From positions 1 to 9,534 of the forward strand of contig JBBECF010000218.1 of the NCBI GenBank assembly GCA_040881945.1: a stretch of DNA of 9,534 nucleotides. The letters are read 5' to 3'. Origin of the DNA: JBBECF01 sp040881945 (GTDB taxonomy: Bacteria; Pseudomonadota; Alphaproteobacteria; Dongiales; Dongiaceae). The position numbers and the translations under genes are program-made. Positions 1 through 5,634 of this stretch are shown in pieces. A model generated the notes under the pieces. That model had not been told where the DNA came from. It searched no databases and saw nothing but the letters and a program-made list of their open reading frames with translations. The stretch's first letter is position 1; every line of letters begins with the position of its first letter.

Positions 1-89
1 GCCTCGGCCAGGTGTCGCGGGGCGCCGAATCCCAGTCGGCGGGCGAGGAGCCGCCGGCGCGCCGGCACAACCGCCGCGACCGCCGGTAG
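1..89 (+). CDS. Probable 3' end of a gene entering from the left (partial)
   Basis: Reading from base 3, the frame is open for 28 codons and stops at TAG 87-89. Nearly every codon in this frame ends in G or C, as expected for a real gene in this GC-rich genome. The visible tail is hydrophilic, rich in Arg, Glu and Pro, and ends HNRRDRR, so it looks like a disordered C-terminus. No family can be recognised from so short a piece. The other two forward frames also stay open past this point, so the assignment rests only on third-position bias and the stop. A gene on the opposite strand, or no gene, remains possible. Confidence 0.35.
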   Translation, partial: LGQVSRGAESQSAGEEPPARRHNRRDRR

Positions 90-315
90 GGCCGCACTCG
101 CGACGTTTGGTACTGATGCGGCGGATTTGCCACCGCGAGCGACCAAAGGCCGCAGGCTCCCCTGGTGCACAGAAAGGCAAGAAGTGAACAATTTACAAAT
201 TCGAAAAAACCGAATTGACTTTTGTGCGGTCGCGCGCGATGAATTTGAAATCAACATTTAGGAACAAGCGCTTTGAGTTCGCGAATTCAGTATCATAAGC
301 ATCAAACATCTAAAC

Positions 316-321
316 TATAAT
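316..321 (+). promoter_or_regulatory. Consensus -10 box (TATAAT)
   Basis: TATAAT lies 43 bases before the ATG at 364, in the AT-rich spacer. The hexamer 17 bp upstream (293-298, TCATAA) matches TTGACA poorly. The promoter is therefore either weak, dependent on an activator, or a chance match in AT-rich DNA. Confidence 0.4.
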
Positions 322-343
322 TAAATATCTCGGTCCCACGCGT

Positions 344-362
344 GGAGGTAATTGATGACATA
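344..362 (+). promoter_or_regulatory. GGAGG ribosome-binding site followed by a two-codon ORF
   Basis: A strong GGAGG (344-348) sits 5 bases before an ATG at 354 that reads Met-Thr-stop (ATGACATAG). The start of the membrane protein is a second ATGACA at 364, one base after that stop and 15 bases from the Shine-Dalgarno. The long gene cannot start upstream in frame, because TAG at 361-363 is in its frame. Ribosomes may load at 354 and reinitiate at 364, or the spacing may reflect a small duplication of ATGACA. Confidence 0.4.
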
Positions 363-363
363 G

Positions 364-975
364 ATGACAAATAACTCTCCCACAACTTCTGAACAAATAC
401 AACATTTGAGGGCATTTCTAGAGACATCTGTCGGCACGTCAAGTTCATACCACAACCATAAAGAAAACATGTCATATGTCGTGTTTGCGTTTGAAACAGG
501 CATATTTGGATATGTGTTGACCATAAGTTCCTGGCCTCCGAACTGGGTATTAAATCTCGGCGTCACGAAAGCTTATCTGGGTGTATTTCTCGTATTTGTC
601 TGGCTCCTCACGCATCTGTTCTTAAGATGGCAGCTGCGCAAGCGCCGAGTAGCGGCAATCGAATCCGATGCAGCAACAAAATGCTTAAGAGATATGACCA
701 CAAAAGCTCTTACCAATGATGACTTCAAATCTGGCAACGACCTCAACATCGGGGCGGGAAACCAGTGCGGTTTAGATACAATTGTGGATTTCCTAATCCC
801 CTGGAGCCGCGCGAAAGTCGTATCCGACGTTGGTCTGCGCGAGGCGCCTAGATACCTAGTGAAAGCCCTAGAAGAACAATACACCAAAGGCACCGGGGCG
901 ATAATCGGGGAGTGGTTCGTTTCGGGCGGGAGTCTAATACTTCTTCTAATCATTGTCTTGTTTTCTTTCTTTTAG
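364..975 (+). CDS. Unrecognised membrane protein, three predicted transmembrane helices
   Basis: The product is 203 aa. I do not recognise a family. The N-terminal ~35 residues are polar. Two hydrophobic segments follow (about 37-56 and 66-88), and then a strongly basic stretch (RWQLRKRRV, 88-96) that should face the cytoplasm. A soluble region of roughly 90 residues (97-182) comes next, and a third helix (about 183-203) ends the protein exactly at FSFF with no tail after the membrane. The gene is clearly less GC-rich than the cho/bet genes and uses many A- or T-ending codons, which suggests recent transfer. It stands alone: the next item downstream is a decayed toxin-antitoxin locus. The 2-TM plus cytosolic helix layout is loosely like membrane effectors of defence systems, but no motif supports that. 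The start is ATG 364; an in-frame stop directly upstream rules out a longer product. Confidence 0.7.
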   Translation: MTNNSPTTSEQIQHLRAFLETSVGTSSSYHNHKENMSYVVFAFETGIFGYVLTISSWPPNWVLNLGVTKAYLGVFLVFVWLLTHLFLRWQLRKRRVAAIESDAATKCLRDMTTKALTNDDFKSGNDLNIGAGNQCGLDTIVDFLIPWSRAKVVSDVGLREAPRYLVKALEEQYTKGTGAIIGEWFVSGGSLILLLIIVLFSFF

Positions 976-1003
976 CTTTTGCAGTCAATGGTTGCCAGCG
1001 ATA

Positions 1004-1027
1004 GTGTACGTATGTCCCGACGTACAC
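1004..1027. promoter_or_regulatory. Inverted repeat, candidate operator of the toxin-antitoxin locus
   Basis: Perfect 8-bp arms GTGTACGT (1004-1011) and ACGTACAC (1020-1027) flank an 8-base spacer. The site lies between the membrane-protein gene and the toxin remnant, where an HTH antitoxin usually represses its own promoter. It could instead be a weak hairpin after the upstream gene, but no T-run follows. The operator role is inferred from position and symmetry only. Confidence 0.35.
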
Positions 1028-1103
1028 AGTGTAGAAGGCCCTGCTTCCGCGCCTCTCGGAAGAGGGCCGCGCTCCTTGGGCCGTCTTACGGCGGTCCCCG
1101 CCG

Positions 1104-1217
1104 ATGCCGGTCGTTCACGCGTTCCAGAAGAAGGCCAAGCGCGGGGTCAAGACGCCAAAGCACGAAATCGATCTGATCAGGGCGCGGTTGAAGACACTCG
1201 AGGAGCTGTCGAAGTGA
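1104..1217 (+). pseudogene. Remnant of a RelE/HigB-type (DUF891, Gp49-like) toxin, C-terminus only
   Basis: The 37 codons from ATG 1104 read MPVVHAFQKKAKRGVKTP and then KHEIDLIRARL up to TGA 1215-1217. This is the characteristic end of phage-derived Gp49-like/HigB toxins (HAFQKK...G..TP..EIDL...RL). Intact relatives carry some 70 or more residues before HAFQKK, including the RNase fold. Here an in-frame TAG lies at 1032-1034 and nothing toxin-like is seen upstream. The bases just before (1100-1108) read Ala-Asp-Ala in another frame, where relatives have a similar ADA(V/I)Y motif before VLHAFQ, consistent with a small frameshifting deletion near 1109. ATG 1104 has no ribosome-binding site. The remnant overlaps the antitoxin start by 4 bases (GTGA), keeping the ancestral toxin-antitoxin junction. 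It should be non-toxic. Confidence 0.6.
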
Positions 1218-1519
1218 CTGAGACGTTGGAAGTGACATCGGCGAGCGAGAACGTATTCAAAGACCTTGGCTTTGCCGATGCGGAGGTCTTGAAGGTGAAG
1301 GCCCGCCTGGCCGCGGAGCTCATTCGCATCATGCGAGAACGCAGGCTGTCCGTCCGAGCGACCGCCAAGCTGGCCGGCGTGGACCCTTCGGACATCGCAA
1401 GGATATGCAACGTCGATCTCGATCGCTTCACCATCGACCGACTGTTGCGGACGGTGCACCGATTGGACGACCGGGTTCGGGTGCAGGTCACGCAGGCGGG
1501 AGAAGGCGAAGCGGCATGA
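1214..1519 (+). CDS. HigA-like XRE-family antitoxin (HTH_37 type)
   Basis: The product is a 101-aa DNA-binding protein, the usual length for antitoxins paired with Gp49-like toxins. Residues 1-32 form a short lead (FKDLGFADAEVLKVKARL). The helix-turn-helix spans about 33-78, with LSVRATAKLAGVDPSDIARI as the core, followed by RFTIDRLLRTVHRLDDRVRV, the conserved end of this family. Such proteins bind their toxin and repress the shared promoter. The GTG start at 1214 is preferred because GAGGAG (1200-1205) lies 8 bases upstream and the GTG overlaps the toxin stop as GTGA. The frame is open further upstream, but that part overlaps the toxin remnant and carries no family sequence. With its toxin truncated, the gene now encodes an orphan regulator, and the inverted repeat at 1004-1027 is a plausible binding site. 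The neighbour on the right is convergent. Confidence 0.8.
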   Translation: MTETLEVTSASENVFKDLGFADAEVLKVKARLAAELIRIMRERRLSVRATAKLAGVDPSDIARICNVDLDRFTIDRLLRTVHRLDDRVRVQVTQAGEGEAA

Positions 1520-1573
1520 GTGGGCGCGCGACGGGCGACGGCACGGCGGCCTAAGCGGGCACCCCCGGCGCGT

Positions 1574-2302
1574 TCAGCCGAGCAGCGATTCCAGCTCGGC
1601 GACGCTGTCGAGGATGTGGTCGGCGTGGGCGGCGAGTTCGGCGCGCGGGCTCGCGCCGGTGAGCACGCCGATCGCCAGCCCGGCGCCGGCCGCCCGCGCC
1701 ATGTCCAGATCGTGCCGGCTGTCGCCGACCACGGCGACCTCGCGCGGCGCGACGCCGAGCCGGGCGCAGAAGGCGACCACCATGCCCGGGTCGGGCTTGG
1801 CGCCGTGGCCGCTGTCATAGCCGGCGGCGAAATCGACGAGCCCGGCGATGCCGAGCAGGTCGAGCTGGTCCTGGAGCGCGCGCGCGCTGTCGTTGGTCGC
1901 GACGCCGAGCCCCAACCCGCGGCCGCGCAGACGCCCGAACAGCGCCGCCAGGTCGGTGACCGGGACCAGCCCGGCGGCGCGCGCGTGCGCCTGGAAGCCG
2001 AGGTCGATTCGCTCGGCCAGCGCCGCCACGTCGGCGATGCCGACCAGGCCGGCCCACAGCGCCGCGATCTCGGCGTTCGTGCCGGCCGCCAGGACCGAGC
2101 GCGGATCGATGCGGCCGCTCGCCCGGTGGTAGCCGCCGGCGGCGAGCAGCGCGTCGGCGGCGGCGCCCTGGGCGGCGAACAGCTCGGCCACGATCTTTTC
2201 GTAGGCCGGCAGCCAGGTCGCGCGGAAGTCGATCAGCGTGCCGTCCTTGTCGAACAGCACGGCGCGGATCGACGACGCCCGCTTCGCGCGCGTCGTCGTC
2301 AC
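1574..2302 (-). CDS. HAD-superfamily hydrolase, phosphoglycolate-phosphatase-like
   Basis: The product is a 242-aa cytoplasmic phosphatase with all four HAD motifs: I, DKDGT (Asp18 nucleophile, Asp20 acid/base); II, Thr136 in GVATNDS; III, Lys169 in GAKPDPG; IV, GDSRHDLD (Asp194, Asp198) for Mg binding. Residues about 30-115 between motifs I and II form an alpha-helical C1 cap, as in Gph-type enzymes. The start is GTG at 2302, which overlaps the choV stop as GTGA; there is no ATG before the catalytic motif, so translation is probably coupled to choV. This is the last gene of the cho operon, and its stop faces the antitoxin gene 54 bases away. The substrate is unknown. Phosphoglycolate is the default annotation for the family; a phosphorylated choline-related compound is suggested only by operon context. 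Confidence 0.85.
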   Translation of the reverse strand: MTTTRAKRASSIRAVLFDKDGTLIDFRATWLPAYEKIVAELFAAQGAAADALLAAGGYHRASGRIDPRSVLAAGTNAEIAALWAGLVGIADVAALAERIDLGFQAHARAAGLVPVTDLAALFGRLRGRGLGLGVATNDSARALQDQLDLLGIAGLVDFAAGYDSGHGAKPDPGMVVAFCARLGVAPREVAVVGDSRHDLDMARAAGAGLAIGVLTGASPRAELAAHADHILDSVAELESLLG

Positions 2303-3528
2303 GCCTCGACCGCTCCGCCAACTCCGTCGCGTTTCCCCAGGTCGGTCTGGCGCAGCATGCCGCGGTAGAGTTCGAGCTCGCCGACGACGCCGAGCAGCCG
2401 CCCGTCCCCGCTCAGAATGACCAGCGGCAGCATGCTCGCCTGGCGCACCATGATCGCCGCGCGCATCGGCGAATGGTCGTCGCCGGTCACCACGGCATTC
2501 GCCGGCAGCGCCGCCATGTCGAGGTCCGGCGAATAGGCGACGAATTGCCCGGCCCTGCCGTCGACGGTGAGGCCGAACGGCCGGCCGTCGCGGTCGAACC
2601 GACAGCGGCACCGCCCGGCGCGGTCGAGCAGGACGGCGCCGGCGTCGGCGGCATCGCGCGCCATTTGCGCCAGCGGGCGCATCAGCGTGCCGCCGGTCAG
2701 CACGTTCAGCGGGTTCATCGAGGCCACGAACTGCCGCACGTAGTCGCTGGCCGGCTGCGTCACGATCTGCTCCGGCGCGCCGAACTGCACGATGCGGCCG
2801 GCCTCCATGATGGCGATGCGGTTGCCGATCTTCAGCGCCTCGTCGAGGTCGTGGCTGACGAAGACGATGGTCTTGTGCAGGCTCTGCTGCAGCTCGATCA
2901 GCTCGTCCTGCAGATGCTCGCGGATCAACGGGTCGAGGGCCGAGAACGGCTCGTCCATCAGCAGAATGTCGGCGTCCGTCGCGAAGGCGCGGGCGAGGCC
3001 GACGCGCTGCTGCATGCCGCCCGACAGCTCGTGCGGGAACTTGTTGGCCCATTTGTCGAGGCGGACGAGGGCCAGCTTCTCGGCGACCTTGGCGTCGCGC
3101 TCGGCCTTCGCCATGCCGCGGATCTCGAGGCCGAAGGCGACGTTGTCGCGGATGTTGCGCCAGGGCATCAGCGCGAACTGCTGGAACACCATCGAGATTC
3201 GGTTGATGCGCAGGCGGCGCAGCGTCTCGGCGTCGCAGGCGGCGACGTCCACATCGCCCGCGCCGTCATGGACGAGCACGCGGCCGCGCGTCGCCCGGTT
3301 GAGGCCGTTGATGCAGCGCAGCAGCGACGACTTGCCCGAGCCCGACAGCCCCATGAGCACGCAGATCTCGCCGGCCTCGACCGACAGATTGGCGTCGTGC
3401 ACGGCGACCAGGTTGCCGGTCGTCTCGAAGATCGCGTCGCGCCCCTCGCCCCGGTCGAGCAGGGCGACCGCCTGCTTCGGGTCGGGGCCGAAGACGACGT
3501 CGACGTGGTCGAATGCGACGACGGGCAT
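2299..3528 (-). CDS. choV: Choline ABC transporter ATP-binding protein
   Basis: The product is a 409-aa ATPase of the ProV/OpuAA/ChoV family that powers choline import at the inner membrane together with ChoW. Walker A is GLSGSGKS (60-67), the Q-loop is at Gln116-117 (VFQQF), the ABC signature is LSGGMQQR (168-175), Walker B ends in LLMDEP (189-194), and the switch His226 is in SHD. The ~40-residue lead before the core and the phrase MPWRNIRDNVAFGL are typical of the quaternary-amine transporter subfamily. Residues about 280-395 form a C-terminal extension like the tandem CBS region of ProV/OpuAA, which senses ionic strength in some relatives; the repeats here look degenerate. The start is ATG 3528, 5 bases after the choW stop, with no clear ribosome-binding site, which suggests coupling to choW. 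The 3' end overlaps the HAD gene by 4 bases. Confidence 0.93.
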   Translation of the reverse strand: MPVVAFDHVDVVFGPDPKQAVALLDRGEGRDAIFETTGNLVAVHDANLSVEAGEICVLMGLSGSGKSSLLRCINGLNRATRGRVLVHDGAGDVDVAACDAETLRRLRINRISMVFQQFALMPWRNIRDNVAFGLEIRGMAKAERDAKVAEKLALVRLDKWANKFPHELSGGMQQRVGLARAFATDADILLMDEPFSALDPLIREHLQDELIELQQSLHKTIVFVSHDLDEALKIGNRIAIMEAGRIVQFGAPEQIVTQPASDYVRQFVASMNPLNVLTGGTLMRPLAQMARDAADAGAVLLDRAGRCRCRFDRDGRPFGLTVDGRAGQFVAYSPDLDMAALPANAVVTGDDHSPMRAAIMVRQASMLPLVILSGDGRLLGVVGELELYRGMLRQTDLGKRDGVGGAVEA

Positions 3529-3533
3529 GCGGC

Positions 3534-4406
3534 TCAGGGTTTCGGCGTCTTGCCGCGGCCCGCCGGCTCGACCTGCTTCAATATGCGGTCGAGCAGAATG
3601 GCGACGATGACGATCGCCAGCCCGGCCTCGAAGCCGAGGCCGATATTGACCGAATTGAGCGCCCGCACCACCGGCGTGCCGAGCCCGCCGGCGCCGACCA
3701 GGGCGGCGATCACGACCATGGACAGCGACAGCATGATGCACTGCGTGACGCCGGCCATGATCGTCGGCATGGCGTGCGGCAGCTCGACCTTGTAGAGGAG
3801 CTGCCAGCGGGTGGCGCCGAAGGCTTCGCCGGCCTCGACGAGCGGCTTGGGCACGCTCGAGATGCCGAGATGGGTGAGGCGGATCGGCGCCGGAATGGCG
3901 AAGATCACCGTCGAGATCAGCCCCGGCACCAGCCCCAGCCCGAACAGGATGAGGGTGGGGATGAGATAGACGAAGGTCGGGATCGTCTGCATCATGTCGA
4001 GGATCGGCCGCAAGGCGACGAACACCCAGCGCCGCCGTGCCGCGAGGATGCCGATCGGCACGCCCAAAACGAGCGAGACCGCCGTGGCGAACAGCACCAG
4101 CGCCAGGGTCTCGATCATCGCGGCCCAGAAGCCGAGATTGAGGATCAACAGCAGCCCGCCGGCGATCAGCGCGACCAGCCCCCAGCTCCGGTGCAGCCAA
4201 TAGCCGAACGCGCAGGTCAGCAGCACCAGCACCACCGGCGGCACCGCCGCCAACAGCCCGGCGAAGTTCTCGATGAGGAAACCCAGGCCCCTCGAGAAGG
4301 CGTCGAACTGGTCGTAGAAATTGTCGGTGATCCACTTGACCCCGTCCTTGACCCACAGGCCGAGGGGGATCTTGTTGTCGGTCAGCAATCGATGCAGCCA
4401 GTCCAT
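3534..4406 (-). CDS. choW: Choline ABC transporter permease
   Basis: The product is a 290-aa inner-membrane permease of the binding-protein-dependent family (ProW/OpuAB/ChoW). An N-terminal ~45-residue amphipathic region (MDWLHRLLTDNKIPLGLWVK) precedes about six hydrophobic helices spread from roughly 50 to 275. The EAA loop that docks on the ATPase is clear: EAGEAFGATRWQLLYKVELP at 191-210. DMMQTIPTFVYLIP (137-150) and GAGGLGTPVVRALN (238-251) are also typical of betaine/choline permeases. The start is ATG 4406. No good Shine-Dalgarno is seen, and the gene lies 65 bases downstream of choX across a strong hairpin, so its expression may be set lower than that of choX. The neighbours on both sides are its transporter partners, so the assignment is secure. 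Choline rather than betaine specificity is inferred from ChoX. Confidence 0.93.
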   Translation of the reverse strand: MDWLHRLLTDNKIPLGLWVKDGVKWITDNFYDQFDAFSRGLGFLIENFAGLLAAVPPVVLVLLTCAFGYWLHRSWGLVALIAGGLLLILNLGFWAAMIETLALVLFATAVSLVLGVPIGILAARRRWVFVALRPILDMMQTIPTFVYLIPTLILFGLGLVPGLISTVIFAIPAPIRLTHLGISSVPKPLVEAGEAFGATRWQLLYKVELPHAMPTIMAGVTQCIMLSLSMVVIAALVGAGGLGTPVVRALNSVNIGLGFEAGLAIVIVAILLDRILKQVEPAGRGKTPKP

Positions 4407-4435
4407 GGCATGTCGTCTTGGCGCCGAGGAAGACC

Positions 4436-4464
4436 GTAGGGGCGGGTTCGAGACCCGCCCCTAC
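4436..4464. repeat. Perfect palindromic repeat (hairpin) between choX and choW
   Basis: Arms GTAGGGGCGGGT (4436-4447) and ACCCGCCCCTAC (4453-4464) are perfectly complementary over 12 bp, with a 5-base loop TCGAG. In choXWV mRNA it lies 7 bases past the choX stop and 29 bases before the choW start. No T-run follows on the minus strand, so it is not a classical intrinsic terminator. It resembles dispersed REP-like palindromes common in GC-rich alphaproteobacteria. Its likely effects are protecting the 3' end of choX mRNA and lowering expression of choW and choV. Confidence 0.8.
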
Positions 4465-4471
4465 CGCGGCC

Positions 4472-5416
4472 CTACAGTCCGAGGGACGCCTTCACCGCCC
4501 CCAGTCCGTCCTTGCCGTCGAGGGTCCCGACGCCGGTCAGCCAGCTGTCCAGCGCCGCCGGATTTGCCTTCAGCCATTCCGACGCCGCCGCCTCCGGTTC
4601 CTTGCCGCCGTCGAGGATCAGACCCATGATCTCGTTTTCCATGGCCAGGGTGAACTTCAGGTTGGTCAGCAGCTTGCCGACGTTCGGGCAATCCTTGGCG
4701 TAGCCGGCGCGGACATTGGTATGGACCGTGGCGCCGCCGTAATTGGGGCCGAAATAGTCGTCGCCGCCGGACAGATAGGCCATCGCGAAGTTCGCGTTCA
4801 TGGGATGCGGCTCCCAGCCGAGGAACACGATCCACTCGTTGGCCTTCACCGCGCGGGCGACCTGGGCGAGCATGCCCTGCTCGCTCGACTCGACGAGCTC
4901 CCAGTCCTTCAGCCCGAAGGCGTCCTTCTCGATCATCGACAGGATCAGGCGGTTGCCGTCGTTGCCCGGCTCGATGCCATAAATCTTGCCGCCGAACTTG
5001 TCCTTGTATTTGGCGAGGTCGGCGAAGTCTTTGACGCCGCCGTCGGCCACGTATTTCGGCACCGCAAAGGTGTACTTCGCACCCTCCAGGTTGGCCTCCA
5101 GCGTCTCGACCGTCCCGGCCTGCAAGTGCGGCTCGATATCGGCCGTCATCGTCGGCATCCAATTGCCGAGGAAGACGTCGAGATCCTTGTTGGCGAGGCT
5201 GGTGTACGTCACCGGAACCGACAGCACCTGCACCTTCGGCTCGTAGCCGAGGCCGCGCAGCACCACCGACGTGGCCGCGGTGGTCGCCGTAATGTCGGTC
5301 CAGCCGACGTCCGAGAGGCGGACCGTCTTGCAGGACGCCGGGTCGGCGGCCTCGGCCGGCCCCGTTAGCAGCACCGCCGACAGGCCGGCGGCCGCGAAAA
5401 ACTTGTTCAAGGACAT
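4472..5416 (-). CDS. choX: Periplasmic choline-binding protein of the ABC transporter
   Basis: The product is a 314-aa substrate-binding protein of the OpuAC/ProX type that captures choline in the periplasm and delivers it to ChoW/ChoV. Residues 1-23 form a signal peptide (MSLNKFFAAAGLSAVLLTG, with a probable cut after AEA). The aromatic cage that holds the trimethylammonium group in Sinorhizobium meliloti ChoX (from memory Trp43, Trp90, Tyr119, Trp205, with Asp45 and Asn156 at the hydroxyl) appears complete here as Trp39, Trp86, Tyr115, Trp201, Asp41 and Asn152, all offset by exactly 4. This supports choline as the ligand. The frame is open 16 codons further upstream, to 5464, but the start at 5416 gives a clean signal peptide and has GGAGG (minus strand, 5428-5432) 11 bases before it. 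It is the first gene of the operon and diverges from betB. Confidence 0.93.
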   Translation of the reverse strand: MSLNKFFAAAGLSAVLLTGPAEAADPASCKTVRLSDVGWTDITATTAATSVVLRGLGYEPKVQVLSVPVTYTSLANKDLDVFLGNWMPTMTADIEPHLQAGTVETLEANLEGAKYTFAVPKYVADGGVKDFADLAKYKDKFGGKIYGIEPGNDGNRLILSMIEKDAFGLKDWELVESSEQGMLAQVARAVKANEWIVFLGWEPHPMNANFAMAYLSGGDDYFGPNYGGATVHTNVRAGYAKDCPNVGKLLTNLKFTLAMENEIMGLILDGGKEPEAAASEWLKANPAALDSWLTGVGTLDGKDGLGAVKASLGL

Positions 5417-5513
5417 CTCTTGTCTAGCCTCCCAATCGTTGCGGGCCGCGGCCCTGGGCGCCATATTCTACCCGCCGCCCGGTCGGCGCAATCGCCTTGC
5501 AGCGTCGCGAACT

Positions 5514-5532
5514 GGCGCGGCAACGCCGCGCC
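5514..5532. promoter_or_regulatory. Perfect inverted repeat in the choX-betB spacer, candidate operator
   Basis: GGCGCGGC (5514-5521) and GCCGCGCC (5525-5532) are perfectly complementary around AAC, giving a 19-bp symmetric site near the middle of the divergent spacer. That would suit a dimeric repressor acting on both operons. In DNA this GC-rich such symmetry can arise by chance, and the sequence does not match any operator I can recall. Confidence 0.3.
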
Positions 5533-5590
5533 GGGGTAAGACCGCCGCCCCGAATCCTTTGATCCTCCGGCGAAAACCCCGTAAGGGATG

Positions 5591-5606
5591 GCGGGCGAGC
5601 GCCCGC
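5591..5606. promoter_or_regulatory. Inverted repeat in the betB leader
   Basis: GCGGGCG (5591-5597) and CGCCCGC (5600-5606) are perfect 7-bp arms with a 2-base centre, ending 34 bases before the betB start. It could be a dimer-binding site, or a leader hairpin with 6-bp arms and a 4-base loop that leaves the GGAGG at 5630-5634 free. Confidence 0.3.
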
Positions 5607-5629
5607 GACTTACCTGGATTGCTGCTCTC

Positions 5630-5634
5630 GGAGG
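5630..5634 (+). promoter_or_regulatory. Ribosome-binding site of betB
   Basis: GGAGG lies 6 bases before ATG 5641. It is the clearest Shine-Dalgarno in the core and fixes the betB start. Confidence 0.7.

Larger units (their letters stand above)
90..363. other. Intergenic spacer where GC content drops sharply
   Basis: From about 180 onward the sequence becomes AT-rich, unlike the rest of the window. It contains a small palindrome at 190-201 (AATTT-AC-AAATT), an isolated TTGACT at 215-220 with no convincing -10 at the right distance, and the -10 box and ribosome-binding site annotated separately. No RNA gene or long reading frame is evident. The abrupt change in composition suggests the edge of acquired DNA. 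Confidence 0.5.

Noticed and set aside
90..363. tRNA, small RNA or CRISPR in the AT-rich spacer
   Set aside because: No cloverleaf, no regularly spaced repeats and no terminator-like hairpin could be found by eye.
953..1213. Upstream extension of the antitoxin frame, which stays open from 953 and would give a 188-aa protein
   Set aside because: The extra part is low-complexity in sequence, overlaps the toxin remnant and lacks a ribosome-binding site. GTG 1214 with GAGGAG 8 bases upstream fits the family length.
1177..1818. Long minus-strand frame antisense to the antitoxin and across the HAD gene end
   Set aside because: The translation is Arg/Ser/Pro/Ala-rich with no domain, and it overlaps two genes with clear motifs. 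It is a GC-composition artefact.
1520..2368. Plus-strand frame opposite the HAD gene
   Set aside because: It is antisense to a gene with all four HAD motifs, and its product is compositionally biased (Arg/Ala/Gly/Asp) without family resemblance.
2303..3052. HAD reading frame extending far upstream into choV, which would give a 492-aa fusion
   Set aside because: The upstream part is an Arg/Ala-rich out-of-frame translation of choV. The real start is the GTG overlapping the choV stop.
3529..4356. choV frame extending upstream through choW, which would give a 685-aa fusion
   Set aside because: The added part is an out-of-frame reading of the permease. ATG 3528 begins the recognisable ATPase.
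4436..4464. Intrinsic terminator between choX and choW
   Set aside because: The stem is strong, but no T-run follows on either strand, and ending transcription here would cut the transporter operon. A stabilising or attenuating repeat fits better.
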